Origin: Cynocephalus volans
Lineage: Eukaryota > Chordata > Mammalia > Dermoptera > Cynocephalidae
Length of the DNA stretch: 64,000 nucleotides
Direction of reading: 5' to 3'
NCBI RefSeq assembly: GCF_027409185.1
Contig: NC_084469.1
Coordinates: 77,783,918 to 77,847,917, forward strand
Each line of letters starts with the position of its first letter. Position 1 is the stretch's first letter. Of the stretch, positions 45,601 to 57,100 are shown piece after piece. The position numbers were made by a program, and so were the translations under genes. Under the pieces are notes generated by a model. The model had not been told where the DNA came from and did no database searches. It saw nothing but the letters and a program-made list of their open reading frames with translations.

Positions 45601-45860
45601 TTTTGAAATGGCTGACTCACTGTTTCTTTTTTAAAATGTCTTCATCGGAGAACACTCATTACATACCAGTCACTTTTTGGGAAACAAGTTTGTACAGTGT
45701 TGAAACCTCATCAGTCACTTTTTTAACATCTGTTTTTCATTGTGCCTAGAAGAAGCCTGAAGAACAGCACAATAAAAGTGTTCATGTTGCTGGCCTGTCA
45801 TGGGTAAAGCCTGGCTCAGTACAACCTTTCAGTAAAGAAGAGAAAACAGTAGCAACTTAA
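39654..45860 (+). CDS. AKTIP: AKTIP (FTS), AKT-interacting UEV protein, nine coding exons
   Basis: Joined exons: 39654-39695, 41078-41283, 43515-43579, 43669-43769, 44236-44324, 44403-44501, 44591-44698, 45524-45584, 45750-45860. All junctions are GT/AG and keep one frame of 293 codons plus TAA, matching the known AKTIP length (about 292). It encodes a ubiquitin-conjugating-enzyme-like fold at about residues 75-220. The E2 motif is degenerate: FHPLVDP (147-153) replaces HPN, and the catalytic cysteine is absent (GELDV at 156-160), so it is an inactive UEV. Known family roles: FTS-Hook-FHIP complex in vesicle transport and dynein recruitment, binding to AKT1, and telomere replication with lamins. 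The N-terminal 70 residues are basic, Ser/Pro-rich and probably disordered. The start ATG (39,654) is the first in the spliced exon. Confidence 0.95.
39943..39956. repeat. 14-bp target-site duplication, left copy
   Basis: TTACACATGATGAA recurs at 40,128-40,141. Confidence 0.85.
39957..40127 (-). mobile_element. Dimeric tRNA-derived SINE (CYN-like) in AKTIP intron 2
   Basis: Antisense to AKTIP. Two tRNA-like units: first with B-box-like GGGTTTGGATTCC, second ending GTTAAGATCCC, then a short A-rich tail. Flanked by the 14-bp duplication. It carries CCTATTATAGTGATAGCC between the units. Confidence 0.85.
40130..41077 (+). other. AKTIP: AKTIP intron 2, rest
   Basis: Mostly unique sequence after the SINE; no gene. 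Closes at acceptor CTTCAATAG (41,077). Confidence 0.5.
41078..41283 (+). CDS. AKTIP: AKTIP exon 3
   Basis: Encodes residues 15-83 (the F83 codon is split TT|T): the low-complexity Ser/Pro/Lys-rich region with [18 protein letters not shown], then the start of the UEV domain at [14 protein letters not shown]. Donor GAATT|GTAAGT. Confidence 0.92.
41284..43514 (+). other. AKTIP: AKTIP intron 3
   Basis: 2.2 kb, the largest gap between coding exons, with no recognisable repeat. A 63-codon antisense frame (43,348 to 43,157) is noted as a curiosity only. Confidence 0.5.
43515..43579 (+). CDS. AKTIP: AKTIP exon 4
   Basis: 65 nt encoding [21 protein letters not shown] plus one base of the next Met (A|TG): the first strands of the E2-like fold. 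Acceptor TGTTTTAG, donor TTAA|GTAAGA. Confidence 0.92.
43669..43769 (+). CDS. AKTIP: AKTIP exon 5
   Basis: Encodes the rest of M105 to P138, the beta-sheet core ([33 protein letters not shown]). Donor CCA|GTAAGT at a codon boundary. Confidence 0.93.
44236..44324 (+). CDS. AKTIP: AKTIP exon 6, pseudo-active-site exon
   Basis: Encodes R139-R168 including [18 protein letters not shown], where a true E2 would have HPN and a catalytic Cys. No Cys occurs in the exon. Donor GAG|GTAGGT. Confidence 0.93.
44403..44501 (+). CDS. AKTIP: AKTIP exon 7
   Basis: 99 nt, [20 protein letters not shown] onward to PEAAV. The donor is CT|GTATGT; the split leucine CT|A is completed by exon 8. Confidence 0.92.
44591..44698 (+). 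CDS. AKTIP: AKTIP exon 8
   Basis: Encodes [20 protein letters not shown] to the start of the AIS codon, the C-terminal helices of the UEV fold. Donor ATTAG|GTAAGT. Confidence 0.92.
45165..45400 (+). repeat. MIR SINE in AKTIP intron 8
   Basis: GTTAAGGGCTTGGACTCAGC, CTTGTGACCTAGAGCAATTA, GGTGTGAGGCTTAAATGAGA, TCACTTAGATAACATC: sense MIR. Confidence 0.6.
45524..45584 (+). CDS. AKTIP: AKTIP exon 9
   Basis: 61 nt: [21 protein letters not shown], ending at a codon boundary, donor AAA|GTAAGT. Confidence 0.92.
45750..45860 (+). CDS. AKTIP: AKTIP last coding exon
   Basis: Acceptor TGTGCCTAG, 36 codons ([18 protein letters not shown] to EEKTVAT), TAA at 45,858-45,860. The stop is followed by the 3'UTR. 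Confidence 0.93.
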   Translation, partial: KKPEEQHNKSVHVAGLSWVKPGSVQPFSKEEKTVAT

Positions 45861-46545
45861 GAGGTGGTGAACCTGGTGCACCATGCACTTTCCTGCTGGA
45901 CTCTGGCCTTGTTAAAGCTGACCAATGGCAAAGGACTGCCTGAAGAGTAAAACTGTGTCAACAATGACTGATTATCAGTGTTTGTTTTCCATGTATGCAT
46001 AGGTTCTAACAGCAGATTTTGGAAGTCTCTCACTAAGCAGTGCATTACTTCTGTCAGAAGTGTCTTAGGGTGGTTATCTAGTTTAGTACTCCAAATTATT
46101 GGGGAACTTGAGGCTTAAGTATTTTTCTGAATATAATGCTAAAGGTAAGTGCATTCATTTAAACTAATAGAGCAGATGAAATTCAGCACTATTTAATAGT
46201 TTTCAAATCAGTGGTTTCAGTTGTACATATGTTAGATATGGAAAGGAGAGGTAGAGAGAGCAGGTTCCATAGCTCAGCACTTTTAAGTGGAAGATCAATT
46301 GAATCTCAGTCTTTAGTCTACTGTCTTACTGATTTACAAACTGCTATCACTGAGAAACATTATTGAGTGAGAAGAAACCAGAATACTTGTTCCTAGTTTT
46401 TTTAAGCAAATTACTTACTGTATTTTTATGGCAGGAGGGAGAAAAGGTGTTAAAATGGTTTCTAATGAAGTCAGATATTTAAATGATGAATGACTGATGT
46501 GTTTAATAGACAAAATAAACCAATAAATGATTGTACTTTGTCATT
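45861..46545 (+). other. AKTIP: AKTIP 3'UTR
   Basis: About 0.7 kb from the stop to the estimated cleavage site after the double poly(A) signal. AT-rich with ATTTA and TGTA elements that could affect mRNA stability. Confidence 0.7.
46514..46527 (+). terminator. AKTIP: AKTIP poly(A) signals (two AATAAA)
   Basis: AATAAA at 46,514-46,519 and 46,522-46,527, followed by TTGTACTTTGTCATTT, a U/GU-rich downstream element. Confidence 0.75.
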
Positions 46546-46587
46546 TATGCAGGAAACTGCCCTTTTCTCAATATAACTAAACAGAGA

Positions 46588-47967
46588 CTACTTTATAAAT
46601 GCTTTATTGAAAAATACACTTGTCTTCATATAAAATTACAGTAGTAGGATCTTGAAGTCATAAATATTTTTGCAGAACACTATTCTAATTGAACAGTGTA
46701 AGTTCCATATTTCTTTCAAAGCAATATGAAGTTACCTAGTAACTTTGTTTATACTGATTCAATTTACAATTGAATTTTCTCCCTAGTAAGATTATTAATT
46801 CAACTTTAAAACTGCCAGCGCAATAGTGATTAATAAAGGTATATGTGGATAATTCAATAGCTGTTAAATAACATTTTCTAATTTGTATAAATGGTACTAT
46901 GTACTAATAAAAACCTAAATTCTCCAACCTGTTTTTTTAAACTGCCAGGACAAATCCCAAAATATTTTAAAAGATATCACCTTAATAGACATGTCTTTTG
47001 GATAACTACTTCCTAAATAAAGGAAGAGGTCATAATTTTTTCATATTAATTCCCTCAATTCAACTTGATTTAAAATCGTTACTTAGCCAGTATCTTTACT
47101 GATCCCTATATAACAACAACAAAAAAAAAACTGGAGAATTTAAAACATATGCCCAAAAGGTGGCTACTGCCGCTTTAAAAGTTTTTAAAAAGTACAAAAG
47201 CATTAAAATATTGGATGTTTAGCCTAGAAGTTTTGTACTTAATAAAGTTCACATTGTAGAAAGTGCTATCACAAATATACAGCAAAGTCTGGGTTACAAA
47301 ATCATGCATTTTACAGCCCTAAAGTGCCACCACTTTTGTACAGATTCACTCAAACATTGCACAACCGAATGATCAAGCACTTTTCACACTGCAATACATC
47401 TAATAGGGAAAGGGAAGAAGTGCACAAAGGGAACCAGGAGACATGGGCTAATGACGTAGGACCTCTGAATTGGGGCGCTCCCCTTTGTTCTGTTTCAGGA
47501 ATGTAAAAATCTCACACTCCTACCAAGTGTTTTAGGACAAAATGCCTAATTTTTGTTTTGCTTTTTGCAGGAACTAGAGCTGACCAAAAACAGGTAGGAA
47601 TGAATTTGAAATAGTTCCACTGTTAGAGCATGTCAACAGCGATCTCTTATACTCATATTGAGTACACTGTGTTCTCTGCAATACTTGTAAAAGCTATGCC
47701 AAAGAGTTAAAAATCCAAGTTTGGTTTCTTAGCAGCCTTGATGATAAGCACTGAATGGTACTTAAAAAGGCAACTGGGATGAATAAAAATATCCTGATAA
47801 CTGGATGGAGTAAGTCCAGTTTCTCACAAAAATGTCCCTTCGTGTTACTACTAACAGCATAATGGATTGACTGGATTAAGGAAAAGAGCTCCATAATCTA
47901 GCACGCACTACTAAATGATGCTGCTAAATCATTTGTGAAAAGACAGTTTCAATACAAAAGACTAACC
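46588..47967 (-). other. RBL2: RBL2 3'UTR
   Basis: About 1.4 kb from the RBL2 stop to the estimated cleavage site; AT-rich, no repeat. On the + strand AATAAA also occurs at 46,832, 46,906 and 47,241, so longer AKTIP transcripts could end inside it. Confidence 0.65.
46604..46609 (-). terminator. RBL2: RBL2 poly(A) signal
   Basis: AATAAA on the - strand, followed in the - sense by GTCTCTGTTTAGTTATATTG (GU-rich). It is 77 bp from the nearer AKTIP signal on the other strand. Confidence 0.7.
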
Positions 47968-48138
47968 TCAGTGGGAACCTCGGTCATTAGCTACATCCTG
48001 GAGACGGCGTAATAAGGCAGAATGATTTTCTGGGCAAATTCTTTTTGCAGGTGATTCACTTCCGTCTTCCAAAAGAATCCCTCTCTTTTTAGTTGGAGTT
48101 TCTCCTGTCTGTATCATACTGTTAATTTCTCTCAGTCT
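47968..48138 (-). CDS. RBL2: RBL2 last exon
   Basis: Acceptor CCATAG|AGACTG. 56 residues [20 protein letters not shown] to ANDRGSH, then TGA. It contains TPTKKRG and [11 protein letters not shown], part of the conserved p107/p130 tail. Confidence 0.95.
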   Translation of the reverse strand, partial: RLREINSMIQTGETPTKKRGILLEDGSESPAKRICPENHSALLRRLQDVANDRGSH

Positions 48139-51100
48139 CTATGGTGGGAAAAAAATAGATATAAAAACTTTAAAATGCTAATGCGCATAGTTCAACACTC
48201 ATATTAAGTTGAAGAATCGCAAATGAGTTAAGCAGTTTACCCAGAAGAATTTCAACACCTTTTCAGAGAAAAGAAACACTAGCTTAAATAACCTGCCAAA
48301 TTTACTTCTCAGCTGGCTGAGACTGGTGACTATTTGGGTAAGGACAGTATTTCTATGTTTAAAAAGCTCCATAGGGGTTTCAAGATGGCGGCGGCTGCGG
48401 CGGCTGGCGCGGAGTAGCTGAGGTGGAAAAGGTGGCCACTGGGCCTCAGGCAGCCGGGAAACTTGTGGACCTTCCTCTGGCCATCTCTTAAGGGAGGACT
48501 GCTGCTGCTGGCCGGTCGTGGGGGCTCAACGCCACTTTGCCCCCGGCAGGAGAGGCTGCCTCATTTACAGGCAACAGCTTTGAAGTGTGGAGCAGGAAAA
48601 GAACTGATTCTTAGCTGCAAAAGCGAGTCTTGAAACAGGGAACACGGCGCCAGGGCTGCTGTGGATGCAGCCAGGATCCCGGAGGCTGGGGCTGCACTGA
48701 AGGCGGCCAGCTGCCCTATTCAGGATTCGAGGTTTCAGGCCGGCATTAAAGAAGATTCCTGGGAGCGCCCGAGCGGCGCCGCGACTGAACAGCCCGAGGC
48801 GGCAGCGCCGAGAACACGGAAGGCAACAAACCAGAGACAGAGCGAGCGCCCGACCTGGCACAGCACTGTGAGTGATCCCTGGCACAGCTCTGTTCGGGGG
48901 GTGGATGCCCACGAGGCTCCCCGCCTGCACCACCAGGCCACTCACTGCCCCGGTGCTGCCTCCATTTTCCCAGGTGCGGGCAGCTCCGCCCTGCTCGGCC
49001 ATCACTGAGCCCATTTGCTTGGCCTGGCGCGGGGCTTTCCGGACCCTGCGGGCCGGCCTCCTCTCCCACTCCCTCCGCGGTTCTCTGGCGGGGCTGGGGG
49101 TGTTGGGTGTCCCGACCAATGTTGGGAGGGCTAGGAAGTACGGGCGGGCCGACTGTCACTCCACCACACCCTGGACTCCGCCCCGGTAAACTTCCTGTTA
49201 CTGGGAGGCAGATACCATCTCTGCGACCACCAGTTTGGAAAAAAAAGCCTAACGAATTTCTGGTGGGGAATAGTGTGGTAGGAGAGTTCCCAGGTCTGCT
49301 TGAACCTGCCGGAGAGCAGGCTGCAGGCGGGCACTAGACTAGGTTTATACCGGGGGGATACAAAGGTGAACAAGACCCGAGAAAGATCTACACAGTGCTA
49401 CAAAGGCACCCAGAGAGACCGGTCGTCTGTGCCTAGCAGAAACCTGGTAGACTTCCTGGGCGAGGTGGTGCTGAGCAGGGTCTTGAAGGCCCAGCTGATA
49501 GACGAGGGGTGCAGAAGACACACCCCAGCCCAGCACAGTGTGCACAGAGGGGGGAGACGTGCGGCCAGGGAGGCGGAGACTCGACAGAACCCACACACCC
49601 GGTGGGGTCGCCACTGCACGATCTAACAGCCTGGGCCAGAGCACACGGAACGGGGAGAAGTCCTGTACAGAAAGTGAAAGCTCAACAGAGATCACACACC
49701 TTGTGGTACGTGATACACCAGCCCAGCAGAGTACAAGCTGACCAGAAAGGTGGATCCCCGGAGAAGCCCAAGACCCGAGGCAACCACACACACAAGACAC
49801 TAGAGGCCAACTGAGCAGTCACGGCGGGAGCCATACCAAATTGGCAACCACAGCAACATCCTAGTTAGTCATTAGTCTCAAACCAGTGGACTGTGAAACC
49901 CCCTGCCACAATGAATAAACACCAAAAAAAAGACACCAGAAATACAAAAAATCAAGAAAGTACACCACCAAAAGTTAATAAATCTCATACTCTAGATCCT
50001 ATAGACCAAGAAGCCCTTGAAATAACTGACAAGGAATTTCGAGTAATAATTCTAAGGAAACTGAATGAGATACAAGAAAACTCAGCTAGACATCATGATG
50101 AAATGAGGAAAAGTATACAGGATCTGAAAGAGGAAATATACAAGGAAATCAATGTCCTGAAAAAAAATGTAGCAGAACTTGCTGAACTGAAGAAGTTATT
50201 CAGCGAAATAAAAAACACAACGGAGAGTTTAACCAGCAGGCTTGTCGAAGTTGAAGAGAGAACCTCTGAACTTGAAGATGGGCTGTTTGAAATAACACAA
50301 GCAGACAAAAAGAAAGAAAAAAGAATCAAGGACATGGAAGAAAATCTGAGAGAGATATCAGACAACCTCAAGCGCTCAAATATCCGAGTCATGGGTATTC
50401 CAGAAGGGGAGGAAAATGGAGATTCCATTGAAAACATATTCAACAAAATAGTGGCAGAAAACTTCCCAGGTATAGGAAAAATCACAGATCTTCAGATCCA
50501 GGAAGCTCAACGATCTCCAAACGTATTCAACCCAAAAAGGCCTTCTCCAAGACATGACATAGTCAAATTGGCAAAACTCAGAGACAAAGAGAGAATCTTA
50601 AAAGCTGCAAGAGAGAAGCGTCAAATCACCTATAAGGGAGCCCCAATCAGGTTAACATCAGACTTTTCATCACAAACCCTAAAAGCTAGAAAGGAATGGG
50701 ATGATATTTTCAAAATACTAAAAGACAGAGATTGCCAGCCAAGAATACTCTACCCTGCAAGGCTATCCTTCCGAAATGAGGGGCAAATAGTATATTTCTC
50801 AGACAAACAAAAACTGCGGGAGTTCACTACCACAAGACCACCCTTACAAGAAATCCTCAAGGGAGTACTGGGTTTGGTTCCTGAAAAATAACTACCACTG
50901 CCATAAAAACCTAAGAAAAATCTAAACCCGATAGTACAATAAAAATGGCATTCATGAAGAGAAAACAAGCTAACAAAAACACTATCTACAACCTAAGGAA
51001 CCAACAAACAAAGAAACCAAACAGTAAATCAGAAAGCAAGGAACAAAAGACACCTAAGACAACCAAACAACCAATAAAATGCTAGGAATAAATCAACACC

Positions 51101-54100
51101 TTTCAATAACAACTCTTAATGTTAAAGGCTTAAATTCCCCAATTAAAAGACACAGACTGGCTGACTGGATCAAAAAGCAGGACCCAACTATATGCTGCCT
51201 ACAAGAGACCCACCTCACCCATAAAGATTCACACAGACTAAGAGTGAAAGGATGGAAAAAGATTTACCATGCAAACAGAAAAGAAAAACGAGCTGGAGTG
51301 GCTATTCTTATATCTGACAAAATAGACTTTAAACTAAAAACCATAAAAAGAGACAATGAGGGACACTACTTAATGATAAAAGGACTGATCCATCAAGAAG
51401 ACATAACAATCATAAATATGTACGCACCCAATGTTGGAGCAGCCAGATTTATAAAACAAACTCTATTAGACCTAAAGAAGGAAATAGACACTAATACCAT
51501 AATAGCAGGGGACCTGAACACTCCACTGTCAATATTAGACAGATCATCTAGGCAAAGAATCAGTAGAGAAACACAAGATCTAAACAAGACTCTAGACCAA
51601 TTGGAATTGGCAGATATCTACAGAACATTCCACCCAACAACCTCAGAATATTCATTCTTCTCATCAGCACATGGATCATTCTCCAGGATAGATCACATAT
51701 TAGGTCACAAATCAAGTCTCAATAAATTCAAAAAAATTGCAATTATCCCATGTATCTTCTCAGACCACAATGGATTAAAACTAGAAATTAATAACAAACG
51801 AAACTCTGGAAACTATACAAACACATGGAAATTAAACAGCATTCTACTTAATGACATATGGGTCCAAGAAGAAATCAAGCAGGAAATCAAAAAGTTTATT
51901 GAAACTAATGAAAACAATGATACATCATACCAAAACCTGTGGGATACTGCAAAAGCAGTATTGAGGGGAAAATTTATTGCATTAAATGCTCACTTCAGAA
52001 GAATGGAAAGATGGCAAGTGAACAACCTAACACTTCACCTTAAAGAACTAGAAAAACAAGAACAATCCAATCCTAAAGTTAGCAGACGGAAAGAAATCAT
52101 TAAGATCAGAGCAGAACTGAATGAAATTGAAAACCAAAAAACAATTCAAAAGATCAACGAATCAAAAAGTTGGTTTTTTGAAAAGATAAATAAAATTGAC
52201 AAACCATTAGCATGGCTAACAAAAAAAAGAAGAGAGAAGACTCAAATAACCAAAATTAGAAATGAAAAAGGCGATATTACAACTGATTCATCTGAAATAC
52301 AAGGAATCATTCGAGACTACTATAAACAACTATACGCCAACAAATTTGAAAATCTGGAGGAAATGGATAAGTTTCTGGACACACACAAGCTCCCAAAACT
52401 GAACCGTGAAGACGTAGAAAATTTGAACAGACCAATAACAATAAAGGAGATTGAAGCTGTTATCAGAAGGCTCCCAACAAAGAAAAGCCCAGGACCAGAT
52501 GGATTCACAGCAGAATTTTACCAAACATTCAAAGAGGAATTGACACCGATTCTTTACAAACTATTCCAAAAGATTGAAACGGACGCAAATCTCCCAAACT
52601 CATTCTATGAAGCTAACATCATCCTGATACCAAAACCAGGTAAAGATATAACCAAAAAAGAAAACTACAGGCCGATATCCTTGATGAATATAGATGCAAA
52701 AATCCTCACTAAAATACTAGCAAACAGAATACAGCAACACATACGAAAAATTATTCATCACGATCAAGTGGGATTCATCCCAGGGATGCAAGGTTGGTTC
52801 AACATACGCAAATCAATAAATGTGATACACCATATTAATAAACTCAAACAGAAGGACCATATGATCATCTCTATAGATGCTGAAAAAGCATTTGATAAAG
52901 TTCAGCACTCATTCATGACAAAGACCCTCTATAAGTTAGGTATAGAGGGAAAGTATCTCAACATAATTAAAGCCATATATGCCAAACCCACTGCCAATAT
53001 CATCCTGAATGGGGAAAAGCTGAAAGCTTTTCCTTTAAGAACAGGCACTAGACAAGGATGCCCACTCTCACCACTCCTATTCAACATAGTGTTGGAAGTA
53101 CTAGCCAGAGCAATCAGAGAAGGAAATAAAGGGCATCCAGATTGGAAAAGATGAAGTCAAACTGTCCCTGTTTGCAGATGACATGATCCTATATATCGAA
53201 CAGCCTAAAACCTCTACAAAAAAACTGTTGGAATTGATAAATGATTTCAGCACAGTAGCAGGATACAAAATCAACACACAAAAATCAGTAGCATTTCTTT
53301 TCTCCAATAGTGAACATGCAGAAGGAGAAATCAAGAAAGCCTGCCCATTTACAATAGCCACCAAAAAAATAAAATACTTAGGAATTGAGTTAACCAAGGA
53401 GGTGAAAAATCTCTATCATGAGAACTACAAACCACTGCTGAGAGAAATTAGAGAGGATACAAGAAGATGGAAAGATATTCCATGCTCTTGGATTGGAAGA
53501 ATCAACATAGTGAAAATGTCCATACTACCCAAAGTGATATACAAATTCAATGCAATCCCCATCAAAATTCCAAAGACATTTTTCTCAGAAATGGAAAAAA
53601 CTATCCAGACATTTATATGGAACAATAAAAGACCATGAATAGCCAAAGCAATGCTCAGCAAAAAAAATAAAGCTGGAGGCATAACACTACCTGACTTTAA
53701 GCTATACTACAAAGCTATAATAACCAAAACAGTATGGTACTGGCATAAAAACAGACACACTGACCAATGGAATAGAATAGAGAATCCAGAAATCAACCCA
53801 TACACTTACTGCCATCTGATCTTTGACAAAGGCACCAAGCCTATTCACTGGGGAAGGGACTGCCTCTTCAGCAAGTGGTGCTGGGATAACTGGATATCGA
53901 TATGCAGGAGAATGAAACTAGATCCATACCTCTCACCGTATACTAAAATCAACTCAAAATGGATTAAGGATTTAAATATACACCCTGAGACAATAAAACT
54001 TCTTAAAGAAAACATAGGAGAAACACTTCAGGAAATAGGACTGGGCACAGACTTCATGAATACGACCCCAAAAGCACGGGCAACCAAAGGAAAAATAAAC

Positions 54101-57100
54101 AAATGGGATTATATCAAACTAAAAAGCTTCTGCACAGCAAAAGAAACAATTAAAAGAGTTAAAAGACAACCAACAGAGTGGGAGAAAATATTTGCAAAAT
54201 ATACATCTGACAAAGGATTAATATCCAGAATATATAAGGAACTCAAACAACTTTACAAGAAGAAAACAAGCAACCCAATTAAAAAATGGGCAAAAGAGCT
54301 AAGTAGGCATTTCTCTAAGGAAGATATCCAAATGGCCAACAGACATATGAAAAAATGCTCAACATCACTCAGTATCCGGGAAATGCAAATCAAAACCACA
54401 TTGAGATACCATCTAACCCCAGTTAGGATGGCTAAATTCAAAAGACTATGAATGATAAATGCTGGCGAGGCTGCGGAGAAAAAGGAACTCTCATACATTG
54501 TTGGTAGGACTGCAAAATGGTGCAGCCTCTATGGAAAATGGTATGGAGGTTCCTTAAACAATTGCAAATAGATCTACCATACGACCCAGCCATCCCACTG
54601 CTGGGAATATACCCAGAGGAATGGAAATCATCAAGTCGAAGGTATACCTGTTCCCCAATGTTCATCGCAGCACTCTTTACAATAGCCAAGAGTTGGAACC
54701 AGCCCAAATGCCCATCATCAGATGAGTGGATACGGAAAATGTGGTACATCTACACAATGGAATACTACTCAGCTATAAAAACGAATGAAATACTGCCATT
54801 TGCAACAACATGGATGGACCTTGAGAGAATTATATTAAGTGAAACAAGTCAGGCACAGAAAGAGAAATACTACATGTTCTCACTTATTGGAGGGAGCTAA
54901 AAATTAATATATAAATTCACACACACACATACACACACACACACACAAACCGGGGGGGGGGGGGGAAGAAGATATAACAACCACAATTATTTGAAGTTGA
55001 TACAACAAGCAAACAGAAATGACATTGTTGGGGGGGAGGGGGGGAGGGAGAAGGGAGGGAGGTTTTGGTGATGGGGAGCAATAATCAGCTACAATGTATA
55101 TCGACAAAATAAAATTAAAAAATAAAAATAAAAAAAAAATAAAAAGCTCCATAGGGAATTTTGATATATACATTTCTATAATAAGACTTCACAAATTAGT
55201 GATTTTTTACAATAATTATAGAGCATCACACATTGCTATGCTATATTTAATCTTAGACATGTAAAAAATAATAGGCACATGTCCATTTTTCTTTTAAAAA
55301 AATAGTATTATTTTACACATTATGCCCTTTTTTTAAATCTAGTGTTACTCATTTTTTAGCAGCCATTCTTAACCAAGCTTTCACTAGAAGTAAGCCTTAA
55401 TTCCCTAAGGTATCCATCCATTGTAGGTAATGAATTAGTAATATCTAAAATGATGTTATATATTGTCCTTGGGAGAATTGTGAAAGTTACTCAAGTTATA
55501 TTCTGTGTTCTGTGGCTCAGATGAGGAACTCTTACTGAGGAAGACATTGCCAGAATACTAGAGACTGGATGTCTTCACAGTGCCTTCAACATTAACTTTC
55601 TCCAAAGCCCCAGAAGTCTTTGAACACATTATTTTCTACTAGCTTGTTGGTTAAAACTTTTTTTTTCATGTGCTGCTTCATTGTTCATGTTTCTCTATAG
55701 AAAGCATATTGAGCAAATTCACATACATTTATTATAGGAAATTTCAAACATACAAAAGCAGAGAAAAGAGCATAATGAATCCTCACGTGCCCATCACCCT
55801 ACTTCAACCATTTTGTCTAGTCTTATTTGGTCTATACCCCCATTAATTCCCATCCCCCAGATTATTTTGAAGCAAATCCTAGACATTTTATTCATATTTG
55901 TAATTTTTGTTCTTTAACTTTGGAATAAACTTTTCTGAGGTTTTTAATAAAATTTCATTATCAGCATATGTACCTTTGCAAATTGTAACCATCTTAAGAA
56001 AGCTTCCCTTTGACCCTTTGTCTTCTACCTCATATACCTTCCTAAATGTTTGGTCTGCATTTGCTATCTCTGTAGTCTCCCATTTACTTGACTATTCCTT
56101 ATATTGTTGATTGTATACACTAATTGTATGTTAATGGTATGTAATGTAGACATCATACAATGTATACACCATTACAGTGTTTAATTGTATGTCTTAATAT
56201 ACATAGCACACTAACATACATTAATGTATAGCATGCATTATACATTGTACATTCTTGTGTTAATTTTACGTATATAAAATGTATACATAATTTATACATT
56301 ATTTACACAACATACACATAATAATTTAAACATGAATAAATTCTTACTTCCAAAAAATTTCATACAGAATCCGCCTAGACTCCTTATCTTCACTCAGTCC
56401 TGCAGATACTTACTAGTTACTATTCATCCACTGAATGAATTGGGCTGGTATGTGTCCTTTCACTCTTTTTCTAGGAATGTACTCATTCTTAGAAACGTAA
56501 TACTGTGTATTAAGTGGGGTTAAAAAAAAAATTTATACTTTGTGTACTGTTTGGAATATTATTTTACCAGTCAACTTTGTCTTAGATCTTCCCATATCAG
56601 TATATATGGATCTACCACATCTCTTTAACTGCTATATAGTATCCTATAGTACATGTTTCATAGGCTAATCCCCTATTGATGATTGCTATAAACAGTGCTA
56701 TAACTTATTCAACAAGCTGTACCAATCCACTGAAATTGCCCTGACAAGTGTTGCTGATCATTAATCCATCTTAATTGATCTTGTGTGGTATTTGGTAATT
56801 CTTTTCTTTTCTTTTCTTTTTTTTTAAAAGATGATCGGTAAGGGGATCTTAACCCTTGACTTGGTGTTGTCCGCACCACGCTAACCGGCCATCCCTATAT
56901 AGGGACCCGAACCCGCGGCCTTGGTGTTATCAGCACCACGCTCTCCCCAGTGAGCCACGGACTGGCCCTATTCTTTTCTCTTTAAATGTTAGTATATTAT
57001 TGGTTTGTTCTAGAGCCAAGCTACTTCTAGCTTTGTAATATTCTTCCTTGGTTTTAGCTATCACCTATCAAGTCACGATGACAAATCTTTCTCTAACCTA

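Larger units (their letters stand above)
48377..55140 (+). mobile_element. Full-length young L1 in RBL2 last intron, antisense to RBL2
   Basis: About 6.76 kb from a GATGGCGG-type 5' end to an A-rich tail (AAATAAAAATAAAAAAAAAT), with perfect target-site duplication. Order: 5'UTR 48,377-49,910, ORF1 49,911-50,891, 188-bp spacer, ORF2 51,079-54,900 (disabled), 3'UTR, tail. The perfect duplication and intact ORF1 show recent insertion compared with the other L1s here. Confidence 0.95.

Noticed and set aside
48565..49814. Frames of 115-184 codons on both strands before L1 ORF1
   Set aside because: They lie in the GC-rich L1 5'UTR and have no L1 protein features. Mammalian L1 5'UTRs are not translated in this way, apart from a short ORF0 in some primates, which I could not recognise here.
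49893..49910. GTG start six codons before the L1 ORF1 ATG
   Set aside because: The ATG at 49,911 is the usual start type; the upstream GTG only extends the frame.
50093..50485. 130-codon minus-strand frame within ORF1
   Set aside because: Shadow of the sense coding sequence: Ser/Phe-rich antisense translation.
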